A stretch of DNA of 64,000 nucleotides from Orobanche coerulescens (Eukaryota; Streptophyta; Magnoliopsida; Lamiales; Orobanchaceae): positions 97,492,501-97,556,500 of the forward strand of contig CM065815.1 in assembly GCA_033398695.1 (NCBI GenBank). Direction: 5' to 3'. The position numbers and the translations under genes were made by a program. This document shows, one piece after another, positions 34,182 to 47,117 of this stretch; the first letter of the stretch is position 1, and the number at the start of each line of letters is the position of its first letter. The notes below the pieces were generated by a model, which was not told the origin of the DNA, ran no database searches, and worked only from the letters and a program-made list of their open reading frames with translations.

Positions 34182-36229
34182 TGTAATACCCGTAATTTCG
34201 ATTTTCGGTAATTTTTTTCCGGAGAAAGTTTGTTTTGATGGCTCGCTCATGACCGTTTCGTCATTCTGAGAATGATTAATTCTGCACTTTTTGTGATCCG
34301 AGCTCGTTTCGGTGTCGTTTTGTTGAGTTCCGTGCTTTTTAGCGGTTTTTCCGCACTTGAGTTCGATTCTTGCGAATCTCATCCGAAACTGTTGTTTCGA
34401 CTTTCTCGTAAGTTCATTTAATGTTATTATTCATGTTGCAAGCTTCGGCTTGGTGTTTCGATCATGTATCGTGTATTTCGGACGTTTTGGGCCATTTTTG
34501 TAATTTCCCAAAGTTTGGGGTAATTACTTTCCGTTGTCGAATTTCGAGCCTTCGGGTGGTCGGAATCGTGTGTTCTCTTAGTGCTCGTGTTCGCCTTTGC
34601 GATTACTTCGTAACCGTATCTTCGATTCGTATTCAGGTTCGGGTTTCGGGGTCGTTCGGGCCGTCATTCGGGCCCAGGCCGGCACTGGCCGAGTTATGGC
34701 CGGTAGTGATCGGCAGTTACGGACGTAAGGCCGGTTACGTACGTAACGGGCCGGTAGTTTGGGGCAGTGACTCGGTTACGTACGTAAGCCTTGGCCGGTT
34801 ACGTACGTAACCCGACCGGCAGACAGCCTATATAAGGCCCTGCAGATGGGTTTTTGGCCATTTTTCTCAATCTTTCCTTTCTCTTCCGCGGATGTGGTCT
34901 TGGGAATATTGAAGCCATATTGTTTAACAACAAATCCATGAAGTTCTTGAGATTATATCATTGATCAATCATCCGTTATCATCCTTTGATCCAGCGAATC
35001 AAGGTTAGATCTTTAGAACCCTACTTTTGGGTAGATTTGGGGTTTTTCGCGTTTTTGTCCGATTCGTTCCGTTTTGTTGATTAATACATGATGAATATGA
35101 TTAATCTTGTTGGTATTCTTAGTTTCACTACGGATTCATGGTATATTTCGTGGTTTTTACGGAATCGAGAGGGTTTGGTTGTGGTCCGCCCTCGTTGTTG
35201 TTTATATACGAATATATATGAATCGTAGGCGGATTTTCGGGTGTATTCCAATTCCGTATTCATTTAGAAATGGTTGTGATTGTATTCTTCGAATCGTTAG
35301 GTTCGGTTTCGTTGGTTCCTAGCGTTCGTCGGTGACTTTCCTTTCCGTTCGTTGCGTCGTCAAACATTCAAGGCAAGTATTTTTGAAAACCTTTATGCTT
35401 AACGTAGAATGGTAATGTATTTTGTGTGTGATTTGCCCACCTCGTGTTGGTCCGACGGGATCAAGGAGGGAATCCAAAGGGTTGAGTCCTGGATTCATGA
35501 GTTTGTATAGCTAGCCAGCTCGGGAGGGTCCTTAGAGGCCTCGGGCGGGATCAATGATATTACTCTGTTCCCAAGGCGATGCATGTGCGTGTTTTGTTTT
35601 ATAATATGGCCAGCTCGGTAGGGTCCTTAGAGGCCTCGGGCGGGATCTATAATATTACTCTGTTCCCAAGGCAAATTGTTTGACTGTTTGTTTCCGGAAA
35701 AGACATGTATGGTTTTGGCTTTTGAAAATGATATTGGTGCATGTACTATGAAATGTGTAAGCGATTGGTTTGCCTTGAATACTTGTACTAGCGTAATTGC
35801 TAACCCCTCTAGGGACCCGTTGTCGGGGAAATTATTGTTATGGATTTCAGGTTATGTTCAGCCAGACGAGCGGGCGCTGGGATGGTACGAGGATGTCGTC
35901 CAAGGTTGTTGACATGTGCAATTGAGTCTTGTTATTTCCTACTGTCTCTTTTGGTACGGTTGTTTTCCAAATTGTAAACTTATAGATTGTACTCGCGAGT
36001 ACTTAGGCTTTTCCTTTCGGATTGTGATTGGTCTTCGTTGGAGTTACTGTATTTGTCGGTTGCTGTTTATTATGCCGGTTGTACCGGACGTGTTGTTTTA
36101 TGTTCTTGTTGTTGTTTCCTTGCTAACCGAGATGGTTAGTCGAGTGGTGTTTTCTTGTGTTAGCCTGGTGGGTCCCATGTAGGGGTCCACGGCGATGTAA
36201 TACACCTCGAATATCTTGTGGTTGTTACA
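34182..36229 (+). repeat. 5' LTR of element E
   Basis: 2048 bp, TGTAATACCC to TTGTTACA. It holds TTACGTACGTAA sites and a TATA box (34735-34837), a CT-rich putative leader at about 34862-34890, a tandem duplication built on AGGGTCCTTAGAGGCCTCGG at about 35512-35672, and a weakened CCCC/GGG hairpin at 35813-35825. Parts of the 3' half are related to LTR A. Confidence 0.92.
34735..34837 (+). promoter_or_regulatory. TTACGTACGTAA palindromes plus TATA box, 5' LTR of E
   Basis: Three perfect 12-bp palindromes at 34735-34746, 34776-34787 and 34799-34810, with a degraded fourth near 34717. TATATAAGG follows at 34829-34837, 18 bp after the last site. The centre contains TACGTA, an ACGT core of the kind bound by plant bZIP factors; that such factors bind here is inference. 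Confidence 0.8.
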
Positions 36230-36234
36230 GAAAA

Positions 36235-36246
36235 TGGTATCGGAGA
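36235..36246 (+). promoter_or_regulatory. Primer binding site of E
   Basis: TGGTATCGGAGA lies 5 bases after the LTR end, close to the TGGTATCGGAGC of D and F (tRNA-Met type). Confidence 0.85.
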
Positions 36247-37917
36247 TCTAGGTTTATGGATACCTAGACTTGTCAGTTATTTGGGTCTAGTTGTGTTTTG
36301 TTTTGCACATTGTCACACCGCTGCCGGCGTCTCAGTACATCCAGTGCTCGTAAGTTTTCCTTACTCGATTCTCTTGTTTTCTCGTATTGTATTTCCACTT
36401 CCTGACCTGTGATTGTCTCTCTCGTACTTATCGTCGAGTTGTTTTTTTTTTATCCATCCGGTTCGTGTACTTTTGATTCTAGTACTGCCCAGTCCTTTAT
36501 CTCTCTAGAGTATGTGCGCCGTTCTGGGCTTGACCGTTTGTCGTTTTGCGAGCCTTCCATCACTAAACTTCCTACCGTTGGTGGGATCGTTGGTGATCGA
36601 AAGATCCGAGTTTTGCTCTGTGGTATATTGTGAGAGGGCTTGACTCTCTAGTCTTTTGTTGTATGATGGAATCTGTGTTTGGTAATTGCGATATACTAAA
36701 TGTATGTTGAGCCGAATGTACTGATGGTTTGGACACCGAAGGGTGCAGTATGATGTAGAAGTTTGAACATTGAAATGTTATGGGAAAGGTATTGATGGCA
36801 GAGTTTGTTGAGAAACTCACATAGCTGGTTTCGACATATGTCCAAATCGGTGTTCTTTGGTTACGCTGTTAAACTTGAAGAGATAGTTTGACATATGCTT
36901 GGAATTAGTATTTCCGAGTTGCGCTTGTTGAACTGGTGATTTTTGAATGCCGTATATGCATGAGTTCGGAAATTGTTAGTACTTGGCTAATTATTATTAT
37001 TTACAACCAATGTGTTTCTATTAATAATAATACATGCGGCGTGCATGCTTGAAAATTTCTTCGACTTGATCGTATTGTGGGTTTTTGAAAAGTGACATGA
37101 ATTTGGGGGAGCCAGCCTTGTATTTTCAAATAAAACCTTGTGTCGGTATTTAAAAGTCGTGTTTAATAGTGTTTAGGACATTTTTAAAAATGCTACCGTT
37201 GTTAAGCCCTTGTCGTATTTGAAAGGGTCTTGAAAACGATTTTTAACTTATCGGTTTTATTTTCGAATAACTAGAGTATACGATTTTAAAAAAACAAATC
37301 AGATTAGCTTGGGGAAACCTAGGCTGTCGAGTCAAGCTGTGTTTGTTGAGTTTTGTCTCGTCGGATTTTGTCTGACTTAGTCGCATCGCGACGCGTCGTT
37401 TGAGATCAGTGGTCGTGATTAGTATCGAGGGGCGGTCGTCACTTACGTGCGACCTATGGATGTAAAACTCCCTTCTTTGTGTTGTGCCTCGTGTGACACG
37501 AGTTATTTGTATGATTAGTCGTTAAATGATGGAATCTTTTTGTGGATTTTGATTTCACGATATGTGTTTATTAGACTCTCGTATTTGGTTTATACGAGGA
37601 GTGTCGTCGCTGCTGATGTATTTTCGAACCACATTTTATCCGCTGCGTGAGTTCTTTCAAACGGCTTTCGGTATTTTGCAAACTGAGTTTTATTTCGTAA
37701 AACCGATTCCCTAAATCAAGTTTTGGCATTTTGGCCTTGAACATTTCATGACGGTTTGACAAATGATTTTGTGAGCTTTGGAAAATATTACCGTCATTGG
37801 TCTTTTTAGCATTTTCGAAATGACGTGGGAAATTGTGCTTAGTCTGGTAAACCCGTGTGAGAAAGGTTTACGGCATGTAATTTTTCTGATATGTTCTGTT
37901 GTTGTCTCTGTGGGTCA
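36247..37917 (+). other. Non-coding leader of E, with an A-like segment
   Basis: 36247-37300 has no recognisable gene; it begins with a leader resembling that of B and D. From about 37300 it resembles the start of the A leader, beginning ATCAGATTAGCTTGGGGAAACC, a likely degraded A primer site and leader, and continues to about 37900. No coding evidence. Confidence 0.65.
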
Positions 37918-38524
37918 TTAGCGCACGCTACGCTATGCGGCTAGCGCGCGCGAGAGTGCGTTGGTAGCACGTTAAGGGGAGGATAGCGCACGCTACCTGG
38001 TAGTTCAGGGCAGTCCAGGAGCTACTGGACTGGGTCTGAAGTTCTCGTTAGCGCACGCTAACACTTGGGGTTAGCGCACGCTAACAGTGTATTTTTGGTC
38101 AGGAGTTCTGTTTGGTGCCGTGATAGCGCACGCTAACCTTAATGATTAGCGCACGCTAATTGTGTCGATATAAATCTTGGACACCAGTCTAGAAGTTGCA
38201 TTTTTCTTCATTTTTCTTCTTCCTCCATGAGATTGAGACGTAGCGACTAGGGTTCGCATCGGGGCTGATTTTTCTTCCATCCAAAGGTGTTTTGGAGTAT
38301 CCTAGATGATTTTTAACATCATCTAATCCATTGTTCTTCGCCGAATCTAGGTATTTTTCTTGAATCCCTAGAGTTGACTTTTTGGAGTTTTGTTCTTGAC
38401 GTCGTTTTCCATCCGGTTTTGATAAACCAATTGTTGTTTTAACGATGTTGTTAAACATATCCTAGGGATTGTATATCACTATCGTAATTTTAAACGATTT
38501 GATGCGTGTGATATGATGTGTTTA
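37918..38524 (+). promoter_or_regulatory. LTR-like promoter module embedded in the leader of E
   Basis: Six TAGCGCACGCTA sites (37919, 37984, 38049, 38072, 38124 and 38147 onward) are followed 10 bp later by TATAAAT at 38169-38175, then a CT-rich stretch (about 38202-38226) and sequence resembling the early transcribed part of LTR A (38340-38480). Thus a U3-TATA-leader arrangement sits inside the internal region, not in an LTR. It replaces nothing essential and has no LTR ends of its own. It could start a second transcript; this is inference. Confidence 0.7.
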
Positions 38525-39241
38525 AATGAATGTTGATACGTGCGAATTCTGGGCATTTTGGCCTATTGTACTTCTGAAAAACCTTGAGTATCTTAGAAAA
38601 TAAACCTCAAGACGTACTTTTAAAATGAATTATTTTCTCACAGTGTTCTCAAGATGCCTACTAGCGCTACGCTATGTTTCAAAATTATTCTACTTTGAGG
38701 ATCAAAATATTTTGAGATATTTCTAATGATTTAGAAACACATTTGCTTAGACCCGAAGGTCGAATATTGCCGAAAAGTTTTAATTTAAAGAAAGGTATCT
38801 TTATTTTTTTTATCAAACGCAAGATGATTTTTTTTTAAAGTCTCGATGACGATGTTTATACTACTTTTTGATATATGATACTCAAGATCAACTGGTGCTT
38901 GCAAATTATTTTCAAAAGGTGGTTTTCGTTTTCAAAACCTATCGTTCTTATTTGCGGTCCGGGAATATATATGTGATATTCGTACTCTCGTTAGGGTGTT
39001 AACCCCGAGTTGTGATTGAATTGGTGGTGTGAGCGTTGAGTCGTTAGCTACACAGTTGTCGTGGTAGCCTCTGTGAGGGGTGTGATGTTGGTATTGGATG
39101 TTTTCGCCTCGTAGAGATTTATGCGTTATCGCATATATGCGAGCTGTTAGAGCTTGGGTTGGTATGATTATGTGCATCGGTGATTGTTCCGCGTTGTGTC
39201 GGTTGTTGGTTGTATTGTTACCTTGGTTCCGTTGTTGTGAG
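38525..39241 (+). other. Relic of the family A leader inside E
   Basis: Diverged but collinear with the A leader (about 2515-3250), including the shared CCTTGAGTATCTTAGAA and CAAAAGGTGGTTTTCGTTTT-type stretches. Where A has its gag start, E has only AGGGGCGAGGTCGAAGG, after which no gag follows. Confidence 0.7.
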
Positions 39242-39287
39242 TTTCAGGGGCGAGGTCGAAGGTAATACCCGTACTATTTTGAACTTA

Positions 39288-39690
39288 TGTATTTTCTCTT
39301 TCTCCAGTCTATCGATTCACTCGTGTTCATTGATACCTTCTGAACTTGTTCTGTACCTTGGTTTCATCGTTCGAACGAGCTGTAATCTTGTTTTGGGTCG
39401 ATCTGATTATCGCTGTGACTTTTCCGAATTCGGTTCGATTCTTGTGAACCTTGTTCGGAAGTAACATCTTTTGGTTCTACTAGTTCTTTTGTTCGAAGTG
39501 GATCGGATTTTGGACTTCTGTATTTTTGACTCTATCGACTCGTTTATGCTCGTTAACATTTTCTGAACTTTCCCTATCCCTTGCTTTTGTTGATCGAACG
39601 AGTGTGGTATTGTTTCGGAATAACTCATTTGTCGTTGTGACTTTTCTATTGCTATTCTCTTTCCTGTAGATCTTATATGAATGCACATCC
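39288..39690 (+). repeat. Diverged direct duplication, about 230-bp period
   Basis: Two blocks, about 39288-39470 and 39519-39690, share the order GTATTTT..., TCTATCGA, TTCTGAACTT, GATCGAACGAG-type, then TTGTGACTTTTC. No coding capacity is apparent; it occupies the place where gag would be. Confidence 0.55.
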
Positions 39691-40142
39691 TGTTGTTTTC
39701 ACCGGATCATATATTGTCTCGAGTCGAGATGTGAACCTTGGAGTTGTTGTTTGAATTTTATTATCCTTCGTATTTCGGACATGATTGTTCGATTTTTGTT
39801 GTCTCGATCATTTGTTTGTTCGGTTTTTGTTCTCGTTTCATGATTGTTGAGCGTCCAGGCTCCTTCCTAATTCCCTTAAGTTCGGGAAATTAGTCTCGTT
39901 TTCGATCTTCCAACCCTTGAGCGGTGGAATTCCAAATTTGTTCAGCGATTGGCTCGCGTTTTGATTGATGTACCGTTGGGTTGGTCAATCGTATTGATTT
40001 TCGTTCGTTGTGTTTTGTGATTGTTCGGATAATTGACTTGATTGTATTATCCATTTGATGACGCTTGTCACTTGTTGGTTTTATTGTGTCTCTATCGGTG
40101 GCGCTGTGTTGGTCGTCATGGAGCGTGTTTTCACGTCGTATG
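39691..40142 (+). other. 3' internal part of E up to the D insertion
   Basis: Non-coding. From about 40005 it matches the 3' noncoding region of family A (for example GATAATTGACTTGATTGTATTATC). It ends in GTATG at 40138-40142, the target duplication of element D. Confidence 0.7.
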
Positions 40143-42499
40143 TGTAACACCCCGAGATATTCGGAATAATTACAGCGCCGTAAACCCTTTAGGTAAGGAT
40201 TTACAAGGCTAATTTTAAAAGAAGTGTAAATATAAACCAATCGTACAACTGAAGTTCAAATACAGATTTGATTCAACCGATCAAATGAGTTAACTTATAC
40301 AACCATATCGAAAAGACATTTTTAAAACAGACGTACTCGAGTACTAAATAGACCAAGAAGACAAATCACAATAACCATAACATCAACCACATCACTGAGC
40401 CATTTCATCGTCCTGTCGGTACTGTGGTTGCTTCCCCGCTCCTCGGCTACCTGAACATCAAAACAATGTCCACCCCCGAAGGGGTTAGCAAAACAATGCT
40501 AGTACAAGTATGGTAATACATAAATCATCAATGCATCATAAAACATGCAAAATGGTCTTCCGCCACCGGAATCCAACGATGCGAATCCTCACGATTCCAT
40601 CAACACAAGATGAGGTAATCCAAATGATCCGGCGCCCTTGGTATAGATCCCCATGAGGATCCCGGACCAACGCATGGTGGAAAACCCGTCCAGCGATCCG
40701 GCCTCAAGATAGATCCCCATGATGATCCCGTCGGACCAACGCATGGTGGACATTCGATCCAGCGCCCTCAGCATAGATCCTCATGATCCCCTCGGATCAT
40801 TTATACCATAAATCAATCAACTATGCATACATATATGCATTTCAATATGTTCATCAATACGAACAAATAACAATGAATACCACGAGAAATTTCAGAAATA
40901 CATCTCATATTCAACAACATGAACGGAACCTCAAGCATGATCAAAGTTTCAATATAAATCGAACTCGACATATGATACTTGCCTAGAAAATGGCAAGAAT
41001 GGAATACTTCAATGATCTCAACACACTCGAAGGCCGCCTCCTCCGATCAACGTAACAAGCTCTAACCTTAACAAAAGGAATGATATACAAATCATCTCAA
41101 GTCGAACGATGGCCTAGCAATTCGGTCTACGGCCGAAAAGCTCAAAATAAACAATGCTCGATCGCTTAGCGTGCGCTACGATTTACGTAACGCGGCGCCA
41201 AGCCGCTTTGTTAGCGACGCTATCGTATAAGCTTTAGCGTCGCGCTAGCCACGATCGCCAGTTTGACTCGGCTGATCTCATAACGTACGTTACGTACGTA
41301 ATCGTGCGTTAACTTAACCCCGATAGCACACGTTAACTAATGTATGTTAGCGTGCGCTAACCTTTCATGGCGAATCGCTATGTAAAACTGGGTTGAATGG
41401 TGATGAACTCATGAATTCTCTGGTGCTAAAACAAGTCATCCTCAAGCATATCATGCTAATAAGGTTTGTGGAAGTTCTATGATTATGAGATACAAATATA
41501 CGGATAATCATCTCAACATCATAATTCATCTTCGATCTTCAAGAAAATACTCTAAGTTCCGTTCGTCCTACGCTCCAAAACGTATGATTCCAATGTGTAA
41601 AACGTAACAACTAGGTAAATCCGTCTACTGATTACAAATTGGTTTGAAGCTTCAGAATATGCTAGGAGTTCAAACACCAAGAGGTTCAATGGTTTATACG
41701 GTGAATAAGTATCGAAACATCAAAAATATCCTTCTACACATGTTGTTCGACTACTTAAGAATCTAACTGACAAGATAAGCATGATCAAACGTCCTTTAGA
41801 ACACTACTAGTATTGGTGAAGAATCACCTACCTCAAAGTAGTGAAGAACACGGAGGAAATCGAAGCAATCCAACGCCGAAGGCTTGAACACCAATCTCCA
41901 ACGATGTACGATCTTCAATCACGAGCTAGGGTGTTGATATGAAGTGTTTAGGATGAAGGAAGTTATGCTCTAAGTGTAAGAATTCGGGTTATGGGAGAAG
42001 AAAGAACTGAAATCACGAATAGGATGTCATTCTATTTATAAGAAATGGCCATTAGCGCGCGCTAGTCCCTGCTCGTAGCGTGCGCTAACGGCTCACTGAC
42101 TTAACTGTACTCAACGCTTAGCGCGCGCTATGCACATGCCTGTAGCGTGCGCTAAGGCGTTGACTTGGCTTTTCCCGAAAGCCATCCAGGTTCATCCCGA
42201 CAAAATCCGACATGGGTCCTCGGCCAGATCTCACCTACCGCACGTCTCAATCAAATTGACCACGCATAGCGTGCGCTAATATTCCTTTGTAACGTGCGCT
42301 ATTGAGTCCATGTTAGCATACGCTACACATAGTCGATAGCGTGCGCTACATGTGCAGAATTACAATTTTTAAATCACATACATGAAATCATACGCTCGAC
42401 AACATCGGATTATGAAATACGGAGAATAATACTCAGAGCAAGTACAATGATTACAATATCACAAGTTCCAAATACATATCAGAAATCTCGGGTATTACA
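40143..42499 (-). repeat. 3' LTR of element D
   Basis: 2357 bp. On the plus strand it begins TGTAACACCCCGAG and ends GGTATTACA. Hairpin ACCCC-TTCG-GGGGT (minus strand) at 40472-40485; downstream palindrome cluster 41163-41372; TATA box TATAAATA (minus) at 42033-42040; U3 palindromes 42051-42165 and 42263-42347. Several CTG sites near 41157-41250 are altered compared with the 5' LTR. Confidence 0.93.
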
Positions 42500-42536
42500 T
42501 CCTTCCTCCCTAAAAAGAAGTTTCGTCCCGAAACTT
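42500..42536 (-). promoter_or_regulatory. Polypurine tract and stem-loop of D
   Basis: On the minus strand the stem-loop AAGTTTCGGGACGAAACTT (42536-42518) is followed by the purine-rich tract down to 42500, next to the LTR. Confidence 0.87.
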
Positions 42537-44076
42537 AAGATGAAAACAATTCTGGATATCTAGCCTTCATACTGTCCTCCGTTTCCCAAGTGGCCTCTTC
42601 GACTCCATGTTGTGACCATTGTACTTTAACCAAGTGTATTGGTTTATTCCTCAATTGTTTGATCCGGCTCTCAAGTATCTTGATTGGTCTCTCTTCGAAG
42701 GTGCCATCATTAGCTATTTCGATCTCGTCGAAATCAATAACGTGACTGGGGTCCGGTACATACTTCTGCAATTGGGATACGTGAAACACATTGTGAACGT
42801 GACTCAGCGATGGCGGTAAGGCCAACCTGTATGCTAAATCTCCAATTCTCTCGAGGATCTCGAATGGTCCGATATATCTTGGACTAAGCTTGCCTCTCCT
42901 CCCAAAACGGAAAATCCCTCGTGTAGGAGACACCTTCAATAGTACATGGTCCACAGCGTCGAACTCTAGAGGGCGACGACGTATATCTGCATAAGACTTC
43001 TGTCGACTCTGGGCAGTCAACAATCTTTCTCGAATCAAAGCTACCTTCTCTTGAGTCTGAATAATCAATTCCGGTTCCATCCCGATCAAATCCGAAGAAT
43101 CATCCCAACACAGGGGTGATCGGCATCTTCTCCCGTACAAAGCTTCAAATGGTGCCATCTTAATAGAAGTATGCCAACTATTATTATAGGTGAACTCGAT
43201 CAAGGGCAAGTGAACTTCCCAATCAGTTGACCAATCTAATGCACAAGCTCTAAGCATGTCCTCTACTGTCTGTATAGTCCTTTGGATGGCCGTCCATTTG
43301 GGGATGATAAGCCGTGCTAAAATTGAGCTCAGTCCCCAAAGCCTGTCAATCGCTTTCGAAGTGTGACACGAAACGACCATCTCGATCCGAAATAATGGTC
43401 TTCGGCGTCCCATGCAATCTGACTATCTCCGCAATAAATACTCGCGCCAATCTTTCGGGTCCCCATGTATCTTTAATCCCTAGGAAATGAGCCGACTTGG
43501 TTAGTCGATCAACTACAACCAAAATCATGTTCATTCCCGTTCTAGTCCTTGGCATACTGGTGATGAAATCCATCGAGATGTCCTCCCACTTCCATTCAGG
43601 GATCGGAAGCGGCTTTAACATTCCGGCAGGTCGCTGATGTTTGATCTTAACCTGCTGACAAGTCAAGCACTTTGAAACGTACTCTGCTACGTCCTTCTTC
43701 ATATTCCCCCCCAGAAATTTTGTTTTAAATCCTTATACATCTTACTGCTGCCCGGGTGAATAGAATAGGGCGCGCTGTGAGCTTCCTTCAGAATAGTCCG
43801 TCTCAGATCCTCATCATCGGGAATGCAAAGTCGACTCTGAAATCTCAGAACTCCATCGTCTTGTATCACGAATCCTGGGGCTGTTCCTTTCTTTACTTCA
43901 TCACATAACCGAAGGATCAGAGAATCGTCCAACTGCTTAGACTTGATCTCCTCGACTAATGATGAAGTCAGTTCCATCACATAAAGTTGCCCTTGGATTC
44001 CTGGTGCCCATACTTCAACCCCTTCACGGATCGGTTCATTTGAATCTTTGGTTTGGGATGTAAGTGCTTCCAACAC
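42535..44076 (-). pseudogene. pol: Integrase and chromodomain of element D
   Basis: Three overlapping blocks are separated by small frameshifts at about 43700 and 43350-43410. 44076-43699 has the zinc-binding histidine region (EAHSAPYSIHPGSSKMY). 43702-43346 has CLTCQQVK, the core DFITSMPRTRTG and ISDRDGRF. 43413-42535 has [15 protein letters not shown] after the third acidic position, the GPFEILERIGDLAYRL C-terminal fold, and the chromodomain VKVQWSQHGVEEATW near 42580-42630. Only two indels prevent a full integrase. Confidence 0.9.
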
Positions 44077-45409
44077 TCAAGAGAAACAGTTTACGGCTCA
44101 AAGCATCGGCTACTACGTTTGCTTTCCCGGATGATAGAGAATCTCCAAGTCGTAATCCTTGATCAATTCCACCACCTTCTCGCCTCATGTTTAATTTTTA
44201 CGATGAAAATGTACTTGAGGCTCTTATGGTCTGTAAAGATCGACAATGAGTGCCGTACAAATAATGTCGCCAAATTTTCAAGGCAAAGACCACAGCTGCT
44301 AGCTCCAGATCGTGAGTCGGGTAATTAACCTCATACGGTTTCAATTGCCGAGAAGCATAAGCAATCACCTTATCCTTTTGCATCAATACACAACCCAGAC
44401 CCTGATTCGAAGCGTCGCTGTATACCATGAATCCATCAGTTCCATCTGGCAAAGCTAAAATAGGTGCTGTCGTCAGTCTCTTCTTAAGTTCATCAAAACC
44501 AGCCTGGCATTTCTCATCCCACTTAAACTTTTGAGTTTTCTGTAACAGCTGAGTGAGCGGACGAGAGATCTTGGAAAATCCCTCTACAAAGCGTCGATAA
44601 TATCCGGCAAGTCCTAGGAAACTCCGGACTTCTTTCACATTATTAGGAGCTCCCCATTCTAAGATTGCTTCGACTTTCTTCGGGTCCACCTGAACTCCGT
44701 CAGCTGATATCACATGCCCAAGGAAAGTTACTTCCTTAAGCCAGAACTCGCATTTAGAAAGCTTTGCATATAGCTGTTCCTTCCTCAAAGTGCTCAAAAC
44801 CACACGCAAATGTTCGGCATGCTCCTCTGCGTCCTTCGAATATATCAAGATGTCATCAATAAAGACGACCACAAATTTATCCAAGTATTCCAAGAATACC
44901 CGATTCATTAATTGCATGAATACTGCAGGAGCATTGGTAAGCCCAAACGGCATTACTACGAATTCATAATGCCCGTACCGGGATCTAAAAGCAGATTTCG
45001 GTATATTCGATTCCTTAATTCTCAACTGGTGGTATCCTGATCGCAAGTCAATCTTCGAGAATACTCTTGCCCCTTGCAGTTGATCAAACAAGTCGTCGAT
45101 CCGAGGTATAGGGTACTTATTCTTGATCGTCATCTTGTTGAGCTCCCTGTAATCAATACATAGTCGGAGGGATCCGTCTTTCTTCCGGACAAAGAGAACG
45201 GGCGCTCCCAAAGGAGAAACACTAGGTTGGATATAGCCCTTCTGTAACAATTCCTCCAGTTGCTTCTTGAGTTCATACATCTCGGTTGGCGCCATGCGGT
45301 ATGGTGCCCTGGAAATAGGAGCTGCCTGTGCTCTAATTCGATAGTGAATTCCACTTCTCTGCGGAGGTAACCTGGAGTAGTTCGTCAGGAAATACATCTG
45401 AGAACTCAT
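44077..45409 (-). pseudogene. pol: Reverse transcriptase and RNase H of element D
   Basis: Open from 45409 to 44198. RT motifs in order: [45 protein letters not shown], the polymerase box FIDD (codons 44863-44852) and [15 protein letters not shown]. RNase H begins with [11 protein letters not shown] and [12 protein letters not shown] (near 44290-44410). A frameshift near 44250 spoils the end of RNase H. It copies the genomic RNA and removes it from the hybrid. The FIDD form in place of YIDD or YVDD also occurs in B and F. Confidence 0.93.
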
Positions 45410-45923
45410 TCACAACTGAAATAGACGAGAGATCTACTCCTTCCTCTTTCCTAATGGCATAGCACCAAAGGCCGTGACATCCCTGCTTCAGCAATTTCAC
45501 GGCTTTCATTGCTTTGATCAATTTTCCCGAGCTTCCTGGTCTCCATCCTCGGAATAAGTGTTCAGATCCGTCATCAGCAATGATAGAAATGACTCTCTCT
45601 CGGTAATTCAGAATAGCTCCATAACGGTTGAGCCAATCGTCTCCGAGAATTAAATCGTCACCGTAGATGTCAACCACAATAAGGTTCGATAGCCAATCTC
45701 TCCCTCCTATAGTTTCTAGAAAATCCCTAGCTTATAGGGTTCCCACAATTTTCTCTCCACTCGGTAATCCCACAACATATGGTTCACAATCAAATAAGCA
45801 CGAGATTTTCAAACGATTTACACAGTTCAAAGATATAAAAGAATGCGTAGCTCCCGAATCGAACAAGACACTAACTGGTTGCAAAAGGATCTGAATCGCA
45901 CTGATGCAACGGTGTTCGATCAT
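45410..45923 (-). pseudogene. pol: Aspartic protease of element D
   Basis: The active-site motif VLFDSGATHSF is present, with the catalytic aspartate codon at 45860-45858. A TAA at 45734-45732 interrupts the frame where B and F have sense codons. The frame then continues with GDDLILGDDWLNRYGA, the second conserved part of the fold. A frameshift at 45340-45410 separates protease from RT. Confidence 0.88.
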
Positions 45924-47117
45924 CCTTCTTCATCTCGTAAATACGCGGAGGAACGGACCCGGTACTGGATGCCTCTCTTTTCCCCACGTTACTGCTGCGG
46001 AAACCGCTCTGCTGCGTCTGGTTTACACCGGTGTCCTTCGAACCGGTACAGAGTGCAGTACCAAAAGATCGGGTCGCATTCCCACAAAATGTTGCGCGAT
46101 GTCCTTCTGTCCACACTGGCGAGTCACAACAGCGCGAAACAATCACGTCGAACATGTCCCGCTTTGCCACAGCTTATAACACTTCTTTCCCGTCTCAAAC
46201 AGCTTGGTGCCGCCGAACTTCTTTCCACCTCGAGAAGGATGCGGAGGTCTCCTGGATGAATGAAAAGAGGACTGACCCCTGCGAGGCCCGCTACTCTTAT
46301 TCTCCGTGAAGTTGCCAGACACCTTCTGTTTCTTAGCTTCCGTCGATTTCTCTACTGTTGCCTCCTTCATATCATAGGCCAACGCCTTGTCCTGATATTG
46401 TTGCAAGGTAGTACATTCAAATCCGGACATATATTGCTGAATTTCCGGCTTCATTCGCATGTCAAAATGGAAAATCCTTTCCGCCTCGGTCCTGACCAAG
46501 GGGCGCACGTAAGTCAGCTGGTGATTAAAGGTCTTAATCACGTCCGTCACAGATGCTTCTGAATTTTGTGGTGAGAAAAACTCCCGAACTCGGGCTTCTC
46601 TAACTGGGCGAGGACAATACTGCGCCTCCATCATCAATTTGAATTCCGTCCAGTCAACATTGTGCTCCTCCGGTCGAATGGCCTCCCACCAGTCGAAAGC
46701 CTCCTGTCGAGAAGATCTGGGCGACCGGAACCTTCCTATCGTTGGGACAGTTAATCCTGCAAAAATCTTTTCTAATTCTTTCGGCCGGTGATCCCAAGAA
46801 AGCGTCTCACAGAACTGGCCAAATTTCGGAGGGTGCAATTTGATTACTTGATAAGCCATCTATCTCCTCGATTATCCACGTTATGTCTTTGTCCCATCGC
46901 CTCGCATGCGATCCACAACTTGAGCAAACTGGTTTATCTAGGCAACCACCTGCTGAAGCACTCCTGGCACGTTAGGATCTGCATTATTATTTGCCGATCC
47001 CTGCTGTCCCCCAGAATGGGAATCCGTTCGACTAGCGGTTATCTCTGGGGTATATACCGACTCTTCTTGTCTCGCATTTCCACGTCCGCGTCCGCGTCCA
47101 CGACCTCCTCTCAACAT
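45924..47117 (-). pseudogene. gag: gag of element D
   Basis: ATG at 47117-47115 gives MLRGGRGRGRGRGN. The frame is open apart from TAG at 46940-46938 down to 46143, covering the gag core (FDWWEAIRPEE), HFDMRMKPEIQQYMSGF and the basic linker. The zinc-knuckle region is shifted: knuckle 1 reads CYKLWQSGTCST in the wrong frame, while part of knuckle 2 (EGHRATFC) is readable in another frame at 46170-45871. So one stop and one or two small indels. Confidence 0.9.

Noticed and set aside
34421..34810. A 129-codon frame in the E LTR (also at 50112), considered as an LTR-encoded protein
   Set aside because: It crosses the U3 palindromes up to just before the TATA box, and the copy in the other LTR ends differently.
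35676..36182. Open frames in the 3' half of the E LTR (also at 53590)
   Set aside because: They lie in LTR sequence across the hairpin region, have no recognisable motif, and end at different points in the two LTRs.
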